From contig CAMLGF010000009.1 in the NCBI GenBank assembly GCA_946479515.1, positions 1 to 64,000 on the forward strand: a DNA stretch of 64,000 nt, written 5' to 3'. The first letter of the stretch is position 1. Each line of letters starts with the position of its first letter. The position numbers and the translations under genes are program-made. Below are positions 53,029 to 61,576 of the stretch, one piece after another. Under the pieces are notes generated by a model. It had not been told where the DNA came from, ran no database searches, and was given only the letters and a program-made list of their open reading frames with translations. This DNA is from an uncultured Pseudomonadota bacterium. GTDB taxonomy: Bacteria > Pseudomonadota > Gammaproteobacteria > Steroidobacterales > Steroidobacteraceae.

Positions 53029-53586
53029 ATGCCGAGCAGCGACTATCTCATCTGGATAGATCTCGAGATGACGGGCCTTAATCCCGACACCGACCTGATC
53101 ATCGAGATGGCCACCATCGTCACCGATGCCAATCTCGACGTGATTGCCGAGGGCCCGGTGATCGCCATTCACCAGCCGGACACCGTGCTGGACGCCATGG
53201 ACGAGTGGAACAAGCGCACTCATGGCGCGTCGGGCCTGGTCACGCGGGTGCGCGAGAGCAAATACACCATGGCGAGCGCCGAGCAGCGGACACTGGAGTT
53301 CGTGAAGGCACTGGTCGAACCCAACGCCTCGCCGATGTGCGGCAACAGCATCTGCCAGGACCGCCGCTTCCTGGCGCGCCACATGCCGACGCTCGAGAAG
53401 TTCTTCCACTACCGCAATCTCGACGTGAGCACCGTGAAGGAACTGGCGCGCCGCTGGGCGCCGTCCATCATTCCGGGGTTCTCCAAGCAGGGCACGCACA
53501 AGGCGCTGGACGACATCCAGGAGTCGATCCGCGAGCTCGCTTATTACCGCGAGCATTTCTTCGCACCCGAATTCGCGCGTCTGTGA
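53029..53586 (+). CDS. orn: oligoribonuclease Orn
   Basis: A 185-residue DEDDh exonuclease that degrades 2-5-nt RNAs and pGpG. The catalytic acids are in WIDLEMTGL (D and E), [10 protein letters not shown] and KALDDIQES, with the His in GTHKALDD. The ATG at 53029 gives the family length. It ends the c-di-GMP pathway product for which a cyclase is encoded at 27042. Confidence 0.96.
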   Translation: MPSSDYLIWIDLEMTGLNPDTDLIIEMATIVTDANLDVIAEGPVIAIHQPDTVLDAMDEWNKRTHGASGLVTRVRESKYTMASAEQRTLEFVKALVEPNASPMCGNSICQDRRFLARHMPTLEKFFHYRNLDVSTVKELARRWAPSIIPGFSKQGTHKALDDIQESIRELAYYREHFFAPEFARL

Positions 53587-53596
53587 GTCCGCGTCG

Positions 53597-54565
53597 ATGA
53601 ACGAGCCGCTGCCCACCTTCGCCGACGTGGTGGCGGCGGCCGGGCGCATCGGGCCGCATGTCGTGCGCACCCCGGTCGTGCGCAGCGACGCATTCGATGC
53701 GCGGGTCGGCCGTCGCGTGTTCTTCAAGTGCGAGAATCTGCAGACGGGTGGGGCATTCAAGTATCGCGGCGCCATGAACGCGGTACTGCAGCTCGATCCC
53801 GCACGGACACGGCTGGTCGCCACGCATTCCTCGGGCAATCACGGCACGGCGCTGGCGCTGGCGGCAAGGGCACGTGGCATGAAGGCCGTCGTCGTCGTGC
53901 CGCGCGATTCCGCGCGCGTAAAGGTGGCGAACATCGAGGCCGCGGGCGCGTACGTGGAGTTCTGCGAACCCGGGCTCGCGGCGCGCGAGCAGAAGCTGCG
54001 CGAAGTGCTGGCGCGCGAGCCGGGTGAAATCGTGCATCCCTTCGACGATGCGAGAATCATCGCAGGGCAGGGCACGGCGGCGCTGGAGCTGCTCGCCGAA
54101 GTGCCCGAGCTCGATGTCATCAGCACGCCCGTGGGCGGCGGCGGACTCATTGGCGGTTCGGCGCTGGCGTCCAAGGCACTGGCGCCCGGCATCCGGATCG
54201 TCGGCGCCGAGCCGGCACTGGCTGACGATGCCTATCGCTCGCTGAAGTCCGGGCAGCGGTGCTCGGTCACCTCGCCCAACACCATCGCGGATGGATTGCG
54301 CGGCTCCATCGGCGCACGCAACTTCGAGCTGCTGCGTTCGCACGTGGACGAGATCGTCACCGTCAGCGAACCGCAGATCGTCGCCGCGATGAGCATCGCG
54401 CTGCAGGATCTCAAGCTGCTCATCGAGCCTTCGTCTGCCGTGGCCGTGGCAGCCGCGGTCGCGGGCGGGTTGGGGCGGCCGGGCCAGCGCGTGGGCATCG
54501 TCATCTCGGGCGGCAACGTCGATCTGGCTCTTTGCCCTTTTCTGGCTGGCAAGACCGTGGTGTAA
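53597..54565 (+). CDS. fold-type II PLP lyase (threonine dehydratase / hydroxyaspartate ammonia-lyase-like)
   Basis: A 322-residue PLP enzyme. The PLP lysine is K55 in GGAFKYRGA, with SSGNHGTAL near 88, the phosphate loop GGGGLIGG near 180 and the C-terminal SGGN. It lacks the C-terminal regulatory ACT domain of biosynthetic IlvA, so a catabolic threonine/serine dehydratase, serine racemase or threo-3-hydroxyaspartate ammonia-lyase role is likely. The substrate cannot be told from sequence. It follows orn by 10 bp. Confidence 0.88.
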   Translation: MNEPLPTFADVVAAAGRIGPHVVRTPVVRSDAFDARVGRRVFFKCENLQTGGAFKYRGAMNAVLQLDPARTRLVATHSSGNHGTALALAARARGMKAVVVVPRDSARVKVANIEAAGAYVEFCEPGLAAREQKLREVLAREPGEIVHPFDDARIIAGQGTAALELLAEVPELDVISTPVGGGGLIGGSALASKALAPGIRIVGAEPALADDAYRSLKSGQRCSVTSPNTIADGLRGSIGARNFELLRSHVDEIVTVSEPQIVAAMSIALQDLKLLIEPSSAVAVAAAVAGGLGRPGQRVGIVISGGNVDLALCPFLAGKTVV

Positions 54566-54572
54566 AAAATAC

Positions 54573-54612
54573 TTTACATGGCCATCGCCGGGATGTAAGG
54601 TAAACATTACAT
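54573..54612 (+). promoter_or_regulatory. palindromic operator/promoter of the membrane protein-XRE pair
   Basis: ATGTAA at 54593-54598 and TTACAT at 54607-54612 are 6-bp inverted arms around an 8-bp centre. A further TTTACAT half-site lies at 54573-54579 and fits a -35 (TTTACA), with a weak -10 (TAAGGT, 54596-54601) 17 bp on, inside the palindrome. Repression by the XRE protein encoded downstream is a natural guess. Confidence 0.5.
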
Positions 54613-54627
54613 AGCAGGAGACTTCTC

Positions 54628-55272
54628 ATGGGTTCGCCAGCCGGCCGCGCCTGGATGTTGTTGGGTGTCGGAGTCCTTGCAGCCATCGCGGCATTGTTTG
54701 GCCCTGCGGAGCCCTGGGGTGGCGTGAACATCGGCGCGACCGGCGGTGCCGTCTTCGTATTCACTATGGGTGGCACCATCTGGCTGTTCGCGTCTGCGGG
54801 TGAGCGAGTGTTCCCGGAGCACATGTCCGTTGCGGAACGACGCGCGTGGGTGGGCCTGGTGTTTCTCGCCATTGTGCTTGGGGCCTTCACGCGCGAGATG
54901 TGGTCGCTCTCCGGTCATTCGGCCATCCCTGAACGCATCGAGGATCTTTTCGCCCATCATTTCATCGAGCGCTACCTGCTGATCGCCATCGCCTGGGGCG
55001 TGGTTGCTCACCTGATCGGGCGGCGCGAGGGCGGTGTCGAAGCCGATGAGCGCGATTTACGACTGCGACATCGGGCCGACCGCGCCGGCGACTGGGCGCT
55101 CACGCTGATTGTGATCGCCGGCATCGTCGTGCTGGCATTGGTTCCGCGGGCGTTGCTGTCATGGTGGCTGGCGCCCATCGTGCTGGCGAATGCGCTCGTC
55201 GGCATGCTGATCGCCAAATCGCTGGTCGAGCACCTCGTGCTTGCGCATGCGTATCGATCGGAACACGCTTGA
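54628..55272 (+). CDS. six-helix membrane protein paired with an XRE regulator
   Basis: I do not recognise a named family for this 214-residue protein. Six hydrophobic segments are visible (about 8-25, 38-55, 72-90, 113-130, 152-172, 178-200). An amphipathic charged loop (about 132-150; EADERDLRLRHRADRAGD) lies before the fifth. AGGAGA precedes the ATG with good spacing. The stop overlaps the next gene's TTG (TTGA). Such membrane-protein/small-HTH pairs are often self-regulated; the function is unknown. Confidence 0.8.
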   Translation: MGSPAGRAWMLLGVGVLAAIAALFGPAEPWGGVNIGATGGAVFVFTMGGTIWLFASAGERVFPEHMSVAERRAWVGLVFLAIVLGAFTREMWSLSGHSAIPERIEDLFAHHFIERYLLIAIAWGVVAHLIGRREGGVEADERDLRLRHRADRAGDWALTLIVIAGIVVLALVPRALLSWWLAPIVLANALVGMLIAKSLVEHLVLAHAYRSEHA

Positions 55273-55478
55273 GTGTCAGCAATCGCATACGGGAATGGCG
55301 ACTTGCGGGCGTGCCCATGACGCAGGTGGAACTGGCCGATGCCTGCGGAGTCACCCGGCAGACCATCATCGCACTCGAAGCGGGAAAATATTCTCCGTCG
55401 CTCGAGCTTGCATTCAAACTGGCGAATGCGCTTGGTCGCACGCTCGACGAAGTTTTTCAATACAGCGAAGAAAAATAG
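55269..55478 (+). CDS. small XRE-family HTH regulator
   Basis: A 69-residue single HTH_3 domain (RIREWRLAGVPMTQVELADA, then GVTRQTIIALEAGKYSPSLELA). Proteins of this size act as DNA-binding switches. It starts at a TTG (55269-55271) overlapping the upstream stop, with GGAAC just before; no ATG is available that keeps the whole domain. It is the likely ligand of the palindrome at 54593-54612. Confidence 0.88.
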   Translation: MSVSNRIREWRLAGVPMTQVELADACGVTRQTIIALEAGKYSPSLELAFKLANALGRTLDEVFQYSEEK

Positions 55479-55523
55479 CGCCGCGCGAACCGCGTCACGT
55501 CGCATTGGCTTGAGATTTGCGTC

Positions 55524-55551
55524 TTGAATGATCGCAATGGTCCGCTATATT
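55524..55551 (+). promoter_or_regulatory. promoter for the YqiB-like gene
   Basis: TTGAAT (55524-55529), a 16-bp spacer and TATATT (55546-55551) put the start near 55558-55560, at or next to the ATG at 55560. This means an upstream in-frame TTG at 55524 is the -35 box, not a start codon. Confidence 0.6.
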
Positions 55552-55559
55552 CGGACCAG

Positions 55560-56036
55560 ATGATGTTGAATGACACACTCACTCTGGTTTCGTGGCGCTC
55601 TCGACCGCGCAGTTTCGTCGCGCTCATGTCGCTGTACGAGAGCAACTACCTGCGCCTCGCGTCGCTGGCCGGAAACCTTCGGCACCTCGCGGGTGCGCGT
55701 GTTTCGCGGGTGGCGGACGATTGTGACTTGCGTCTCACCGTCACCGAGCGGACACCTTACACCACCAGTCTCGATCTCACGTACCTGTTCGCAGATCCGG
55801 AAGGCCTTACCACCTACCCCGACATGCGCGTGCGCGTGTACCACGACGCCCGGCTGGTCGAGGCGCAGGAATGGGCTCCGGAGGTGTCGGCGCAGCCTGG
55901 CAGGGCCGAGCACGAAGTCCTGCGCCGCCTGCGCGGCGCGGCGGAGCGTGAACTGGATCAGCGTTGGGCCCGGAATACGATGCTAAATAAGTGGCTGGAG
56001 TACTGCATCGACCGCGGCCACGGGTTTCGCGTCTAA
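55560..56036 (+). CDS. yqiB: DUF1249 family protein (YqiB)
   Basis: A 158-residue DUF1249 protein. Conserved blocks: SYESNYLRL-type (LYESNYLRLASLAG), SLDLTYLFAD, PDMRVRVYHDARLVEAQEW and the C-terminal NKWLEYCIDRGHGF. In E. coli yqiB lies next to cpdA and nudF; here those genes are absent. The function is unknown. ATG ATG at 55560; the promoter position rules out longer starts, and the mRNA may be leaderless. Confidence 0.9.
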   Translation: MMLNDTLTLVSWRSRPRSFVALMSLYESNYLRLASLAGNLRHLAGARVSRVADDCDLRLTVTERTPYTTSLDLTYLFADPEGLTTYPDMRVRVYHDARLVEAQEWAPEVSAQPGRAEHEVLRRLRGAAERELDQRWARNTMLNKWLEYCIDRGHGFRV

Positions 56037-56066
56037 AGACACGCTCCCGCCATCCGCGCGGAGCCC

Positions 56067-57122
56067 ATGAAAGCACTCATGCCTTTCGCCTTCCTCGGCG
56101 CCACCAAGACCGCTGACACGCCGGTCGAGGACGGGCGCGTGGTCGAGTTGTTCCGCAGTCGCGCGGAGCTGCGCAAGCAGCACGAGGAACTCAGCGAGAC
56201 GGTGCAGCGCCTGCGCGACCGGCTCAAGCTGCAGGAAGCTGCCACCCAGCGCGTGCAGGAAATGTTCGAAGGGCTGGAGAAGCGCCTCGAATCCGCCGAT
56301 AGCGGATTGTCGACGCTGGTGTTCTATCACCTGCGCGCGCTCTGGCTCGATGGCCGTGAAATCATCGCGCAGCTCGTCAGCGAGCTTTCGGCCAAGCAGG
56401 AGGAGCGTGAGCGCAAGGCCTTCGCGCTGCAGGGCAACCGCCGTCAGTTCGCGCAGCGCCAGTCGCTGGAGCAGGCGCTGCGGCAGGCCGAGACAATGTT
56501 CGTGGCCGCACGTCAGCAACTTGCTGCCTGCGATGCCCGCATTGGCAAGCTGAACCGGTGGTGGCATCGCTGGCAGAAGCCCAAGGTGCAGGCACAGCGT
56601 CACGCGCTGCAGGCCGCCGTCGAGGCCGCTCAAGGCAATCTGCTCGCCTCGCGGGCGCGTGTCGAGGAGCTTGAAAGGCTCGGCGTCGGCGAATTCCCCG
56701 GCCTTTCGGTGGAGTCGAAACGCGCGATCAATCTCGCGGCCATCGCCTGCGCGGAGGTGCTCTGCCTGCGTCTGGCGAAGACATCGCTGGTGGCCGCGGC
56801 GCGCGCGGCGATGGCGCGCCGCGAAGCGTCCGAACACTATGGTGACCTGGCCGCCTGCGTCGCGCTGATGAGCGACATCGTCAAGGCGCGCCACCTGCTC
56901 AAGCAGCGTGGCGGGCTCATGCAGGAAGTCGGGGTGCGCAGCGAGCGGCTGCGAAGCACGGCGGCGTATCTTGGCGAACACGAGACCCAGCCGATCCCCG
57001 AGTCCTGCGGCATCTCGGAGGGCGACATTCTGGCCCACGGTTCGAATGGCGTCACGGCCGCCAAACTACCCAACGTGCTGGCCGAGGATACCTGGGACCT
57101 GCTGAAGGTCCTGTTGCAGTAG
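56067..57122 (+). CDS. coiled-coil protein of unknown function
   Basis: A 351-residue soluble protein I do not recognise. Long heptad-rich helices are predicted at about 28-78, 105-150 and 172-210. A short Trp-rich island (KLNRWWHRWQKP, near 162) divides them, and a more globular C-terminal half follows (about 220-351). No signal peptide or membrane segment is seen. GGAG precedes the ATG at 56067. It is convergent with prc. Confidence 0.8.
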   Translation: MKALMPFAFLGATKTADTPVEDGRVVELFRSRAELRKQHEELSETVQRLRDRLKLQEAATQRVQEMFEGLEKRLESADSGLSTLVFYHLRALWLDGREIIAQLVSELSAKQEERERKAFALQGNRRQFAQRQSLEQALRQAETMFVAARQQLAACDARIGKLNRWWHRWQKPKVQAQRHALQAAVEAAQGNLLASRARVEELERLGVGEFPGLSVESKRAINLAAIACAEVLCLRLAKTSLVAAARAAMARREASEHYGDLAACVALMSDIVKARHLLKQRGGLMQEVGVRSERLRSTAAYLGEHETQPIPESCGISEGDILAHGSNGVTAAKLPNVLAEDTWDLLKVLLQ

Positions 57123-57148
57123 AACCGCCGGGACGGTGAAGTCCGCGC

Positions 57149-59278
57149 TCAGCCGGACTTCTTCGTATCGCTGCGCACCGTTCGCGAGGGCGCCGGAACC
57201 AGGGGGCGCAGTCCCGCCACCATGTCGGTCATGATCTCGGCCGCCTGATCCAGCACCGTATCCGGGAACTTCGCGTCCGCGAGTTCCTCGGCGTTCTTGA
57301 GGGCGGGCAGGTCTTGCGCCGCCCGCCGGGCGTTCTCGCGGGCCAACCGCTCGCGGTCGATTCGCTCTCGCTCTTCCTTGCGCTTCTGCAGGTTCAGGGA
57401 AAGCGACGTCTGCTTGCGCAGCGCGTCGTTGGCCGCCAGATCCGCCACCAGCCAGCGATAGTCGGGATCGTGATCGGCGCGGGACTTCTCCTCCGTGCCG
57501 AGCGCGGCGATCGGCAGCTGCTTGGCCTCGCTGCGGAACGGTACGCCGGGAATGCGATCCCAGGGCAGTGCGCCATCGAGGGCGCTTTCGCCGAACTCTT
57601 CCAGGTCGATCTGCGAGGGCAGCGGCACGTCCGGTTCAACGCCGCGGTGCTGCGTGCTTTCGCCGGTGACACGGTAGAACTTGCCGATGGTCACCGTGAG
57701 CTGGCCATTGACCGGCCGCGGCGACCAGCGGTCGAGGGGCACGAGGTTCTGCACCGTGCCCTTGCCGAAGGTGCGTTGGCCGATGACCACGCCGCGCTTG
57801 TAGTCCTGGATGGCGCCGGCAAAGATCTCCGACGCCGAGGCGCTGAACCGGTCCACCAGCACGGCCAGCGGGCCGTTGTAGGCGACACCGGGCTCCGGGT
57901 CGTCCTGCACCTCGAGCTCGCCGGTGGTGACCTTGAGCTGCACCACGGGCCCCTTGTCGACGAACAGGCCGGTGAGGGCTGTGGCCTCGGGTAGATAGCC
58001 GCCGCCGTTGCCGCGCAGGTCGAGCACCAGGCCGTCGATCTTCTCCGCCTTGAGCTCGCCGATCAGACGGCGCACGTCGCGCGTGGTACTGCGGAACTCC
58101 TTGTCGCCCTTGTTCTGCGCTTCCACGTCCTGGTAGAAGGCCGGCACGTTGATGACGCCGACCCGGAACTCGCGGTCGCCGCGCTTGATGGTGCGCAGCT
58201 CTTTCTGCGCGGCCTGCGCTTCGAGCGTGACCTTGTTGCGGGTGAATTCCAGGGTCTTCTCCGGAGACCCCGGTGCGGCGCCGGCCGGCAGCACCTGCAG
58301 GCGCACCTGCGTGCCGGCGCGGCCACGGATCAGCTGCACGACGTCGTCGATGCGCCAGCCCATCACGTCGGTGAGCGGACCTTCCTTGCCCTGGCCGACC
58401 GCGGTGATGCGATCCTTGATGCCGAGCGTGCCGGCGACGGCGGCGGGGCCGCCCTCGATGACGTTCATGATGGTCACGTAATCGTCGACGAGCTGCAGCG
58501 AGGCACCGATGCCATCGTAGTTCAGGCTCATCTGGATGCGGTATTCCTCGGAACTGCGCGGCGAGAAGTAGCTCGAATGCGGGTCATAGGCGCGCGCGTA
58601 GGAATTCATCAGGGATTCGAACACGTCGTCCGCGCTCACCTGGTCGATGCGCTTGAGCGAAGTCTCGTAGCGCTTCTTCAACAGCTTGGTCGCCTCGTCC
58701 CAGGTCTTGCCCGTGAGCAGCAGCGACAGCGCGTCGTTCTTGACGCGCTTGCGCCACCATTCGTCGAGTTCGGTCGTGCTGCTGGCCCAGGGCGCCTTCT
58801 CACGGTCGAATTCGAACGATTCGTCGACCGTCCAGTCCGGCTCCTTGTCGAGCTGTGCGATGGCGAACTTCGCGCGTTCGCGGTTTCGTTGCTGGTAACG
58901 CGCGAAGATGGCGAAGGCGGGATCGACGTCGCCGCTGCGGATCATGTCGTCGAAGCGCAGCTTGTACTGGTCGAAGTCGGTGATGTCCGAGGCGAGCAGG
59001 TTGACGTGCTGACCGTCGATGCTCTCGAGAAAACGCGTGTACACGATGGCCGACATGCGGTCGTCGAGCTTCGAGCCGCTGTAGTGCATGCCTTCGAGCA
59101 TGGAGCCGACCCGGCGGGCGACGGAGCGATGGCGTTCGCTGGGCACGACCGAGCCGGCCGGCAGCTGCGTACTGGCCGGCGCCTGCGCGGAGCCGGACAG
59201 TACCAGCAGGGCGGCGATCATCGAGGGGGCGATCCAGCGGGTGGTCAGCCTGCGGGCGGCGGAGGGCAATGATTTCAT
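57149..59278 (-). CDS. prc: periplasmic tail-specific protease Prc (Tsp)
   Basis: A 709-residue C-terminal-processing protease. Signal peptide about 1-33 (SGSAQA), N-terminal Tsp domain, PDZ (about 240-330), S41 catalytic domain and the Tsp C-terminal helical domain. The Ser-Lys dyad is S481 (FSASASEIF) and K506 (TFGKGTVQ), 25 residues apart as in E. coli. It trims or degrades periplasmic proteins by their C-termini. ATG 59278. Confidence 0.94.
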   Translation of the reverse strand: MKSLPSAARRLTTRWIAPSMIAALLVLSGSAQAPASTQLPAGSVVPSERHRSVARRVGSMLEGMHYSGSKLDDRMSAIVYTRFLESIDGQHVNLLASDITDFDQYKLRFDDMIRSGDVDPAFAIFARYQQRNRERAKFAIAQLDKEPDWTVDESFEFDREKAPWASSTTELDEWWRKRVKNDALSLLLTGKTWDEATKLLKKRYETSLKRIDQVSADDVFESLMNSYARAYDPHSSYFSPRSSEEYRIQMSLNYDGIGASLQLVDDYVTIMNVIEGGPAAVAGTLGIKDRITAVGQGKEGPLTDVMGWRIDDVVQLIRGRAGTQVRLQVLPAGAAPGSPEKTLEFTRNKVTLEAQAAQKELRTIKRGDREFRVGVINVPAFYQDVEAQNKGDKEFRSTTRDVRRLIGELKAEKIDGLVLDLRGNGGGYLPEATALTGLFVDKGPVVQLKVTTGELEVQDDPEPGVAYNGPLAVLVDRFSASASEIFAGAIQDYKRGVVIGQRTFGKGTVQNLVPLDRWSPRPVNGQLTVTIGKFYRVTGESTQHRGVEPDVPLPSQIDLEEFGESALDGALPWDRIPGVPFRSEAKQLPIAALGTEEKSRADHDPDYRWLVADLAANDALRKQTSLSLNLQKRKEERERIDRERLARENARRAAQDLPALKNAEELADAKFPDTVLDQAAEIMTDMVAGLRPLVPAPSRTVRSDTKKSG

Positions 59279-59378
59279 GCGCTTGGGTGTCTCAAGCTGG
59301 CGGATGATCCGTACAATTCAACACTAAGGCCGCGCGGCGGCGTGCTCAAGTGGCATCTCCGAAAACATAGGCTATTAC

Positions 59379-59669
59379 ATGCGTCCCCTGGTCGTTCTCC
59401 TTGGAATCGTGATGGGCTCGACAGTCTCCATCGCCCTGGGGCTGCTGATGACCGGGACCGTCTTTCTGCTGCTGCACGATTCGGAATCCCGGCTGGTGGA
59501 TGAAAGCATGCCGCTGATGGCCACCTGCCTGATATCGGTGCTATTGGCGGCCGTTGCATCTGCGAGCTTTTACGGGGAATTGCGCCAGTTGCGCTGGCGC
59601 TTCGCGGCCCACGCGCTGCTGGTGGCCGGGCTGGCGTTCGCCGTCTGGACATACTGGCCCAAGGAGTGA
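59379..59669 (+). CDS. small membrane protein, unknown
   Basis: A 96-residue protein with three hydrophobic segments (about 4-30, 42-62, 74-90), loops with ESRLVDE and GELRQLRWR, and no known motif. It is divergent from prc with 100 bp between them. No clear Shine-Dalgarno. It is too small to assign, but the hydrophobic pattern and codon use fit a real gene. Confidence 0.68.
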   Translation: MRPLVVLLGIVMGSTVSIALGLLMTGTVFLLLHDSESRLVDESMPLMATCLISVLLAAVASASFYGELRQLRWRFAAHALLVAGLAFAVWTYWPKE

Positions 59670-59805
59670 AGCAGCCCTGCATGTTGACATTCGAGCGGTC
59701 CGTGGGGCACTTGGTTCCAGCCCGCGTACAGGGCCGGATATCGCCTGACCCAGGCCCGCGATAGGGGATTTGCTGGTCGCCGCCGCCAGCCTCGGCCGGC
59801 AGGAA

Positions 59806-60039
59806 TCAGCGACGATCGCGCCTCGTTTTCCAGGCTTCGCGTGCCGATCGACCATTGGTGGCATTGTAGGGATCGCATCCCTGTGGCTCGTTGGAGGGGA
59901 ACAGGAAATCGCCTAACAAGGTGATCTTCATGTCCTGGGCCTGCTTGGGCTCTTTTTGTTTGCGATCGAGTTCGCGTTCCAGGTCGCGCTGCTTCTCGCG
60001 CTCCCTGGCCCGAACGTCCGCGAGAAAATACTCGCTCAT
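59806..60039 (-). CDS. small charged protein, unknown
   Basis: A 77-residue hydrophilic protein. A highly charged helix (about 8-35; REREKQRDLERELDRKQ) is followed by DMKITLLGDFLF and a C-terminal DPYNATNGRSAREAW. I do not recognise it. Start: ATG at 60037-60039 has GAGG five bases before it; in-frame ATGs at 60060 and 60096 would lengthen it. The 136 bases to its left (59670-59805) hold no gene that I can see. Confidence 0.62.
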   Translation of the reverse strand: MSEYFLADVRAREREKQRDLERELDRKQKEPKQAQDMKITLLGDFLFPSNEPQGCDPYNATNGRSAREAWKTRRDRR

Positions 60040-60170
60040 CCCGTCCTCGACACCTGCCATGCCACAACGGGTTTCAGTGTCGCTGAATGGCGTCACGTTT
60101 TCGGACCCCGGACCTACCGAAGTGTCGGCAAATCGTGATTCAGTTCACGTTTCTGGGCCGGCCCTTTTAC

Positions 60171-60533
60171 TTATAGCTTGCGTCGGGCGAGGCGGAGAAT
60201 CCTGAGCAAGGTCAGGAAGACAAAAGGCCCGATGACCACGATCCAGCAGCTCGAGCGCGGCTCGAACAAGCCCTTGAAGAAATCGTAGTACAACGCGAAC
60301 ACGCCGCCGTTGGCATACGCATCGAGGGTGTAGCGCCCGGCGAGGTAGATGAGCGCGGGCATGATCAGCAGGCCGACCAGGATGGCGAGGCCCAGTGTCA
60401 CCGCTTCGAACGTCAGCGGCGATTGCGAAAAATACCAGGCGCGCGCGCGCGTGAACCAGGTGAACAAGCGACAACAACCCCCGTGACCGGCCTGTATTGC
60501 GCTCCAACCCCTGTGCGACACGCGTCCAGACAT
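60171..60533 (-). CDS. small membrane protein, unknown
   Basis: Up to 120 residues. Two membrane segments lie in the conserved-looking half (about 45-65; VTLGLAILVGLLIMPALIYL; and about 92-110, WIVVIGPFVFLTLLRI), joined by GRYTLDAYANGGVFALYYDF. The N-terminus is uncertain: ATG 60533, or a TTG near 60474 giving an LFTWFTRARAW start. It is divergent from the Gfo/Idh/MocA gene. Not recognised. Confidence 0.65.
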   Translation of the reverse strand: MSGRVSHRGWSAIQAGHGGCCRLFTWFTRARAWYFSQSPLTFEAVTLGLAILVGLLIMPALIYLAGRYTLDAYANGGVFALYYDFFKGLFEPRSSCWIVVIGPFVFLTLLRILRLARRKL

Positions 60534-60552
60534 GGGCCGAAGACAGCCGGGG

Positions 60553-60558
60553 CATAAT
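60553..60558 (+). promoter_or_regulatory. -10-like element before the Gfo/Idh/MocA gene
   Basis: CATAAT lies 5 bases before the ATG at 60564, predicting a leaderless mRNA. No Shine-Dalgarno is present. Confidence 0.45.
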
Positions 60559-60563
60559 AGCGC

Positions 60564-61520
60564 ATGAGCAAAATCAGGGCGGCGGTCGTCGGAGTCGGCT
60601 ACCTCGGCCGTTTCCACGCACAGAAATACGCGCAGCTTGCGGATTGCGAGCTCGTGGCCGTGGTCGACGGCAGAGAGGAAGCGCGCCAGGCGGTCGCCGC
60701 GGAAACCGGCGCGCGGGCGCTGGCGCAGTACCGCGAGTTGCTCGGCAAGGTGGATGCGGTGAGCGTGGTCACGCCCACCCCGGCGCATTTCGAAATTGCC
60801 GAGGCGTTTCTCGCTGCGGGCGCGCACGTGCTCGTGGAAAAGCCCATCACCGAAACGCCGGATCAGGCGCGGGCCTTGATTGCTCGCGCCGCACGCGAAA
60901 AACGCATCCTGCAGGTCGGGCATCTGGAGCGCTTCAATGCGGCCGTACTGGCAGCCGAGCCGCACCTGAAAGCGCCGCGCTTCATGGAGTGCCACCGGCT
61001 CGCACCTTACAAGGAGCGCGGCACCGATGTGAACGTGGTACTCGATCTCATGATCCACGACATAGATCTCGTGCAGTCGCTGGCGGGCAGCGAACTGGTG
61101 GGCATCGACGCCATCGGCAGCCCGGTATTCTCGGGCGAGATCGACATTGCCAACGCGCGATTGCGTTTCGCCAATGGCTGCGTGGCGAACACCACGGCGA
61201 GCAGGGTCAGTCTCAAGACCGAACGCAAGCTGCGGATATTCGAAGATGCCGCCTACATTTCGCTCGACCTGCAGCAGAAGATTCTGACGCTGATCCGCAA
61301 GCGCGAGGGAGTCCCGCAACCCGGGCAGCTCCCCGTCAGCATCGAGGAGGCGAACCTGGAGCAGGGAGACGCCCTGAAGAGCGAGATCCAGTCGTTCCTC
61401 GATTGCATCCGGAACAACCGCCGGCCGGTGGTGTCTGGTGAAGATGGGCTGCGCGCTCTCGAAACGGCGATTCGCATCACCGAGCAGGTTCACGCAAATC
61501 TCGCATTGCGACCGGCTTGA
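60564..61520 (+). CDS. Gfo/Idh/MocA-family NAD(P) dehydrogenase
   Basis: A 318-residue oxidoreductase. The N-terminal Rossmann fold starts AVVGVGYLGRFHAQKYAQL (dinucleotide motif GVGYLG); the catalytic Lys is in LVEKPIT near 93; the C-terminal alpha/beta domain contains HDIDLVQSL. The sequence resembles UDP-GlcNAc 3-dehydrogenase GnnA, which makes amide-linked lipid A precursors, but no gnnB aminotransferase or lpx gene is nearby, so the substrate is open. Confidence 0.85.
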   Translation: MSKIRAAVVGVGYLGRFHAQKYAQLADCELVAVVDGREEARQAVAAETGARALAQYRELLGKVDAVSVVTPTPAHFEIAEAFLAAGAHVLVEKPITETPDQARALIARAAREKRILQVGHLERFNAAVLAAEPHLKAPRFMECHRLAPYKERGTDVNVVLDLMIHDIDLVQSLAGSELVGIDAIGSPVFSGEIDIANARLRFANGCVANTTASRVSLKTERKLRIFEDAAYISLDLQQKILTLIRKREGVPQPGQLPVSIEEANLEQGDALKSEIQSFLDCIRNNRRPVVSGEDGLRALETAIRITEQVHANLALRPA

Positions 61521-61564
61521 AACCCCGCCGGCGCCGCCCGGGTTGAACGGGTGCCGGTCAGCCC

Positions 61565-61570
61565 TAAATA
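61565..61570 (+). promoter_or_regulatory. -10-like element before the DsbA-family gene
   Basis: TAAATA lies 6 bases before the ATG at 61577. The only ribosome-site-like bases (AGG) are too close to the start, so initiation may be leaderless. Confidence 0.35.
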
Positions 61571-61576
61571 AGGCGC

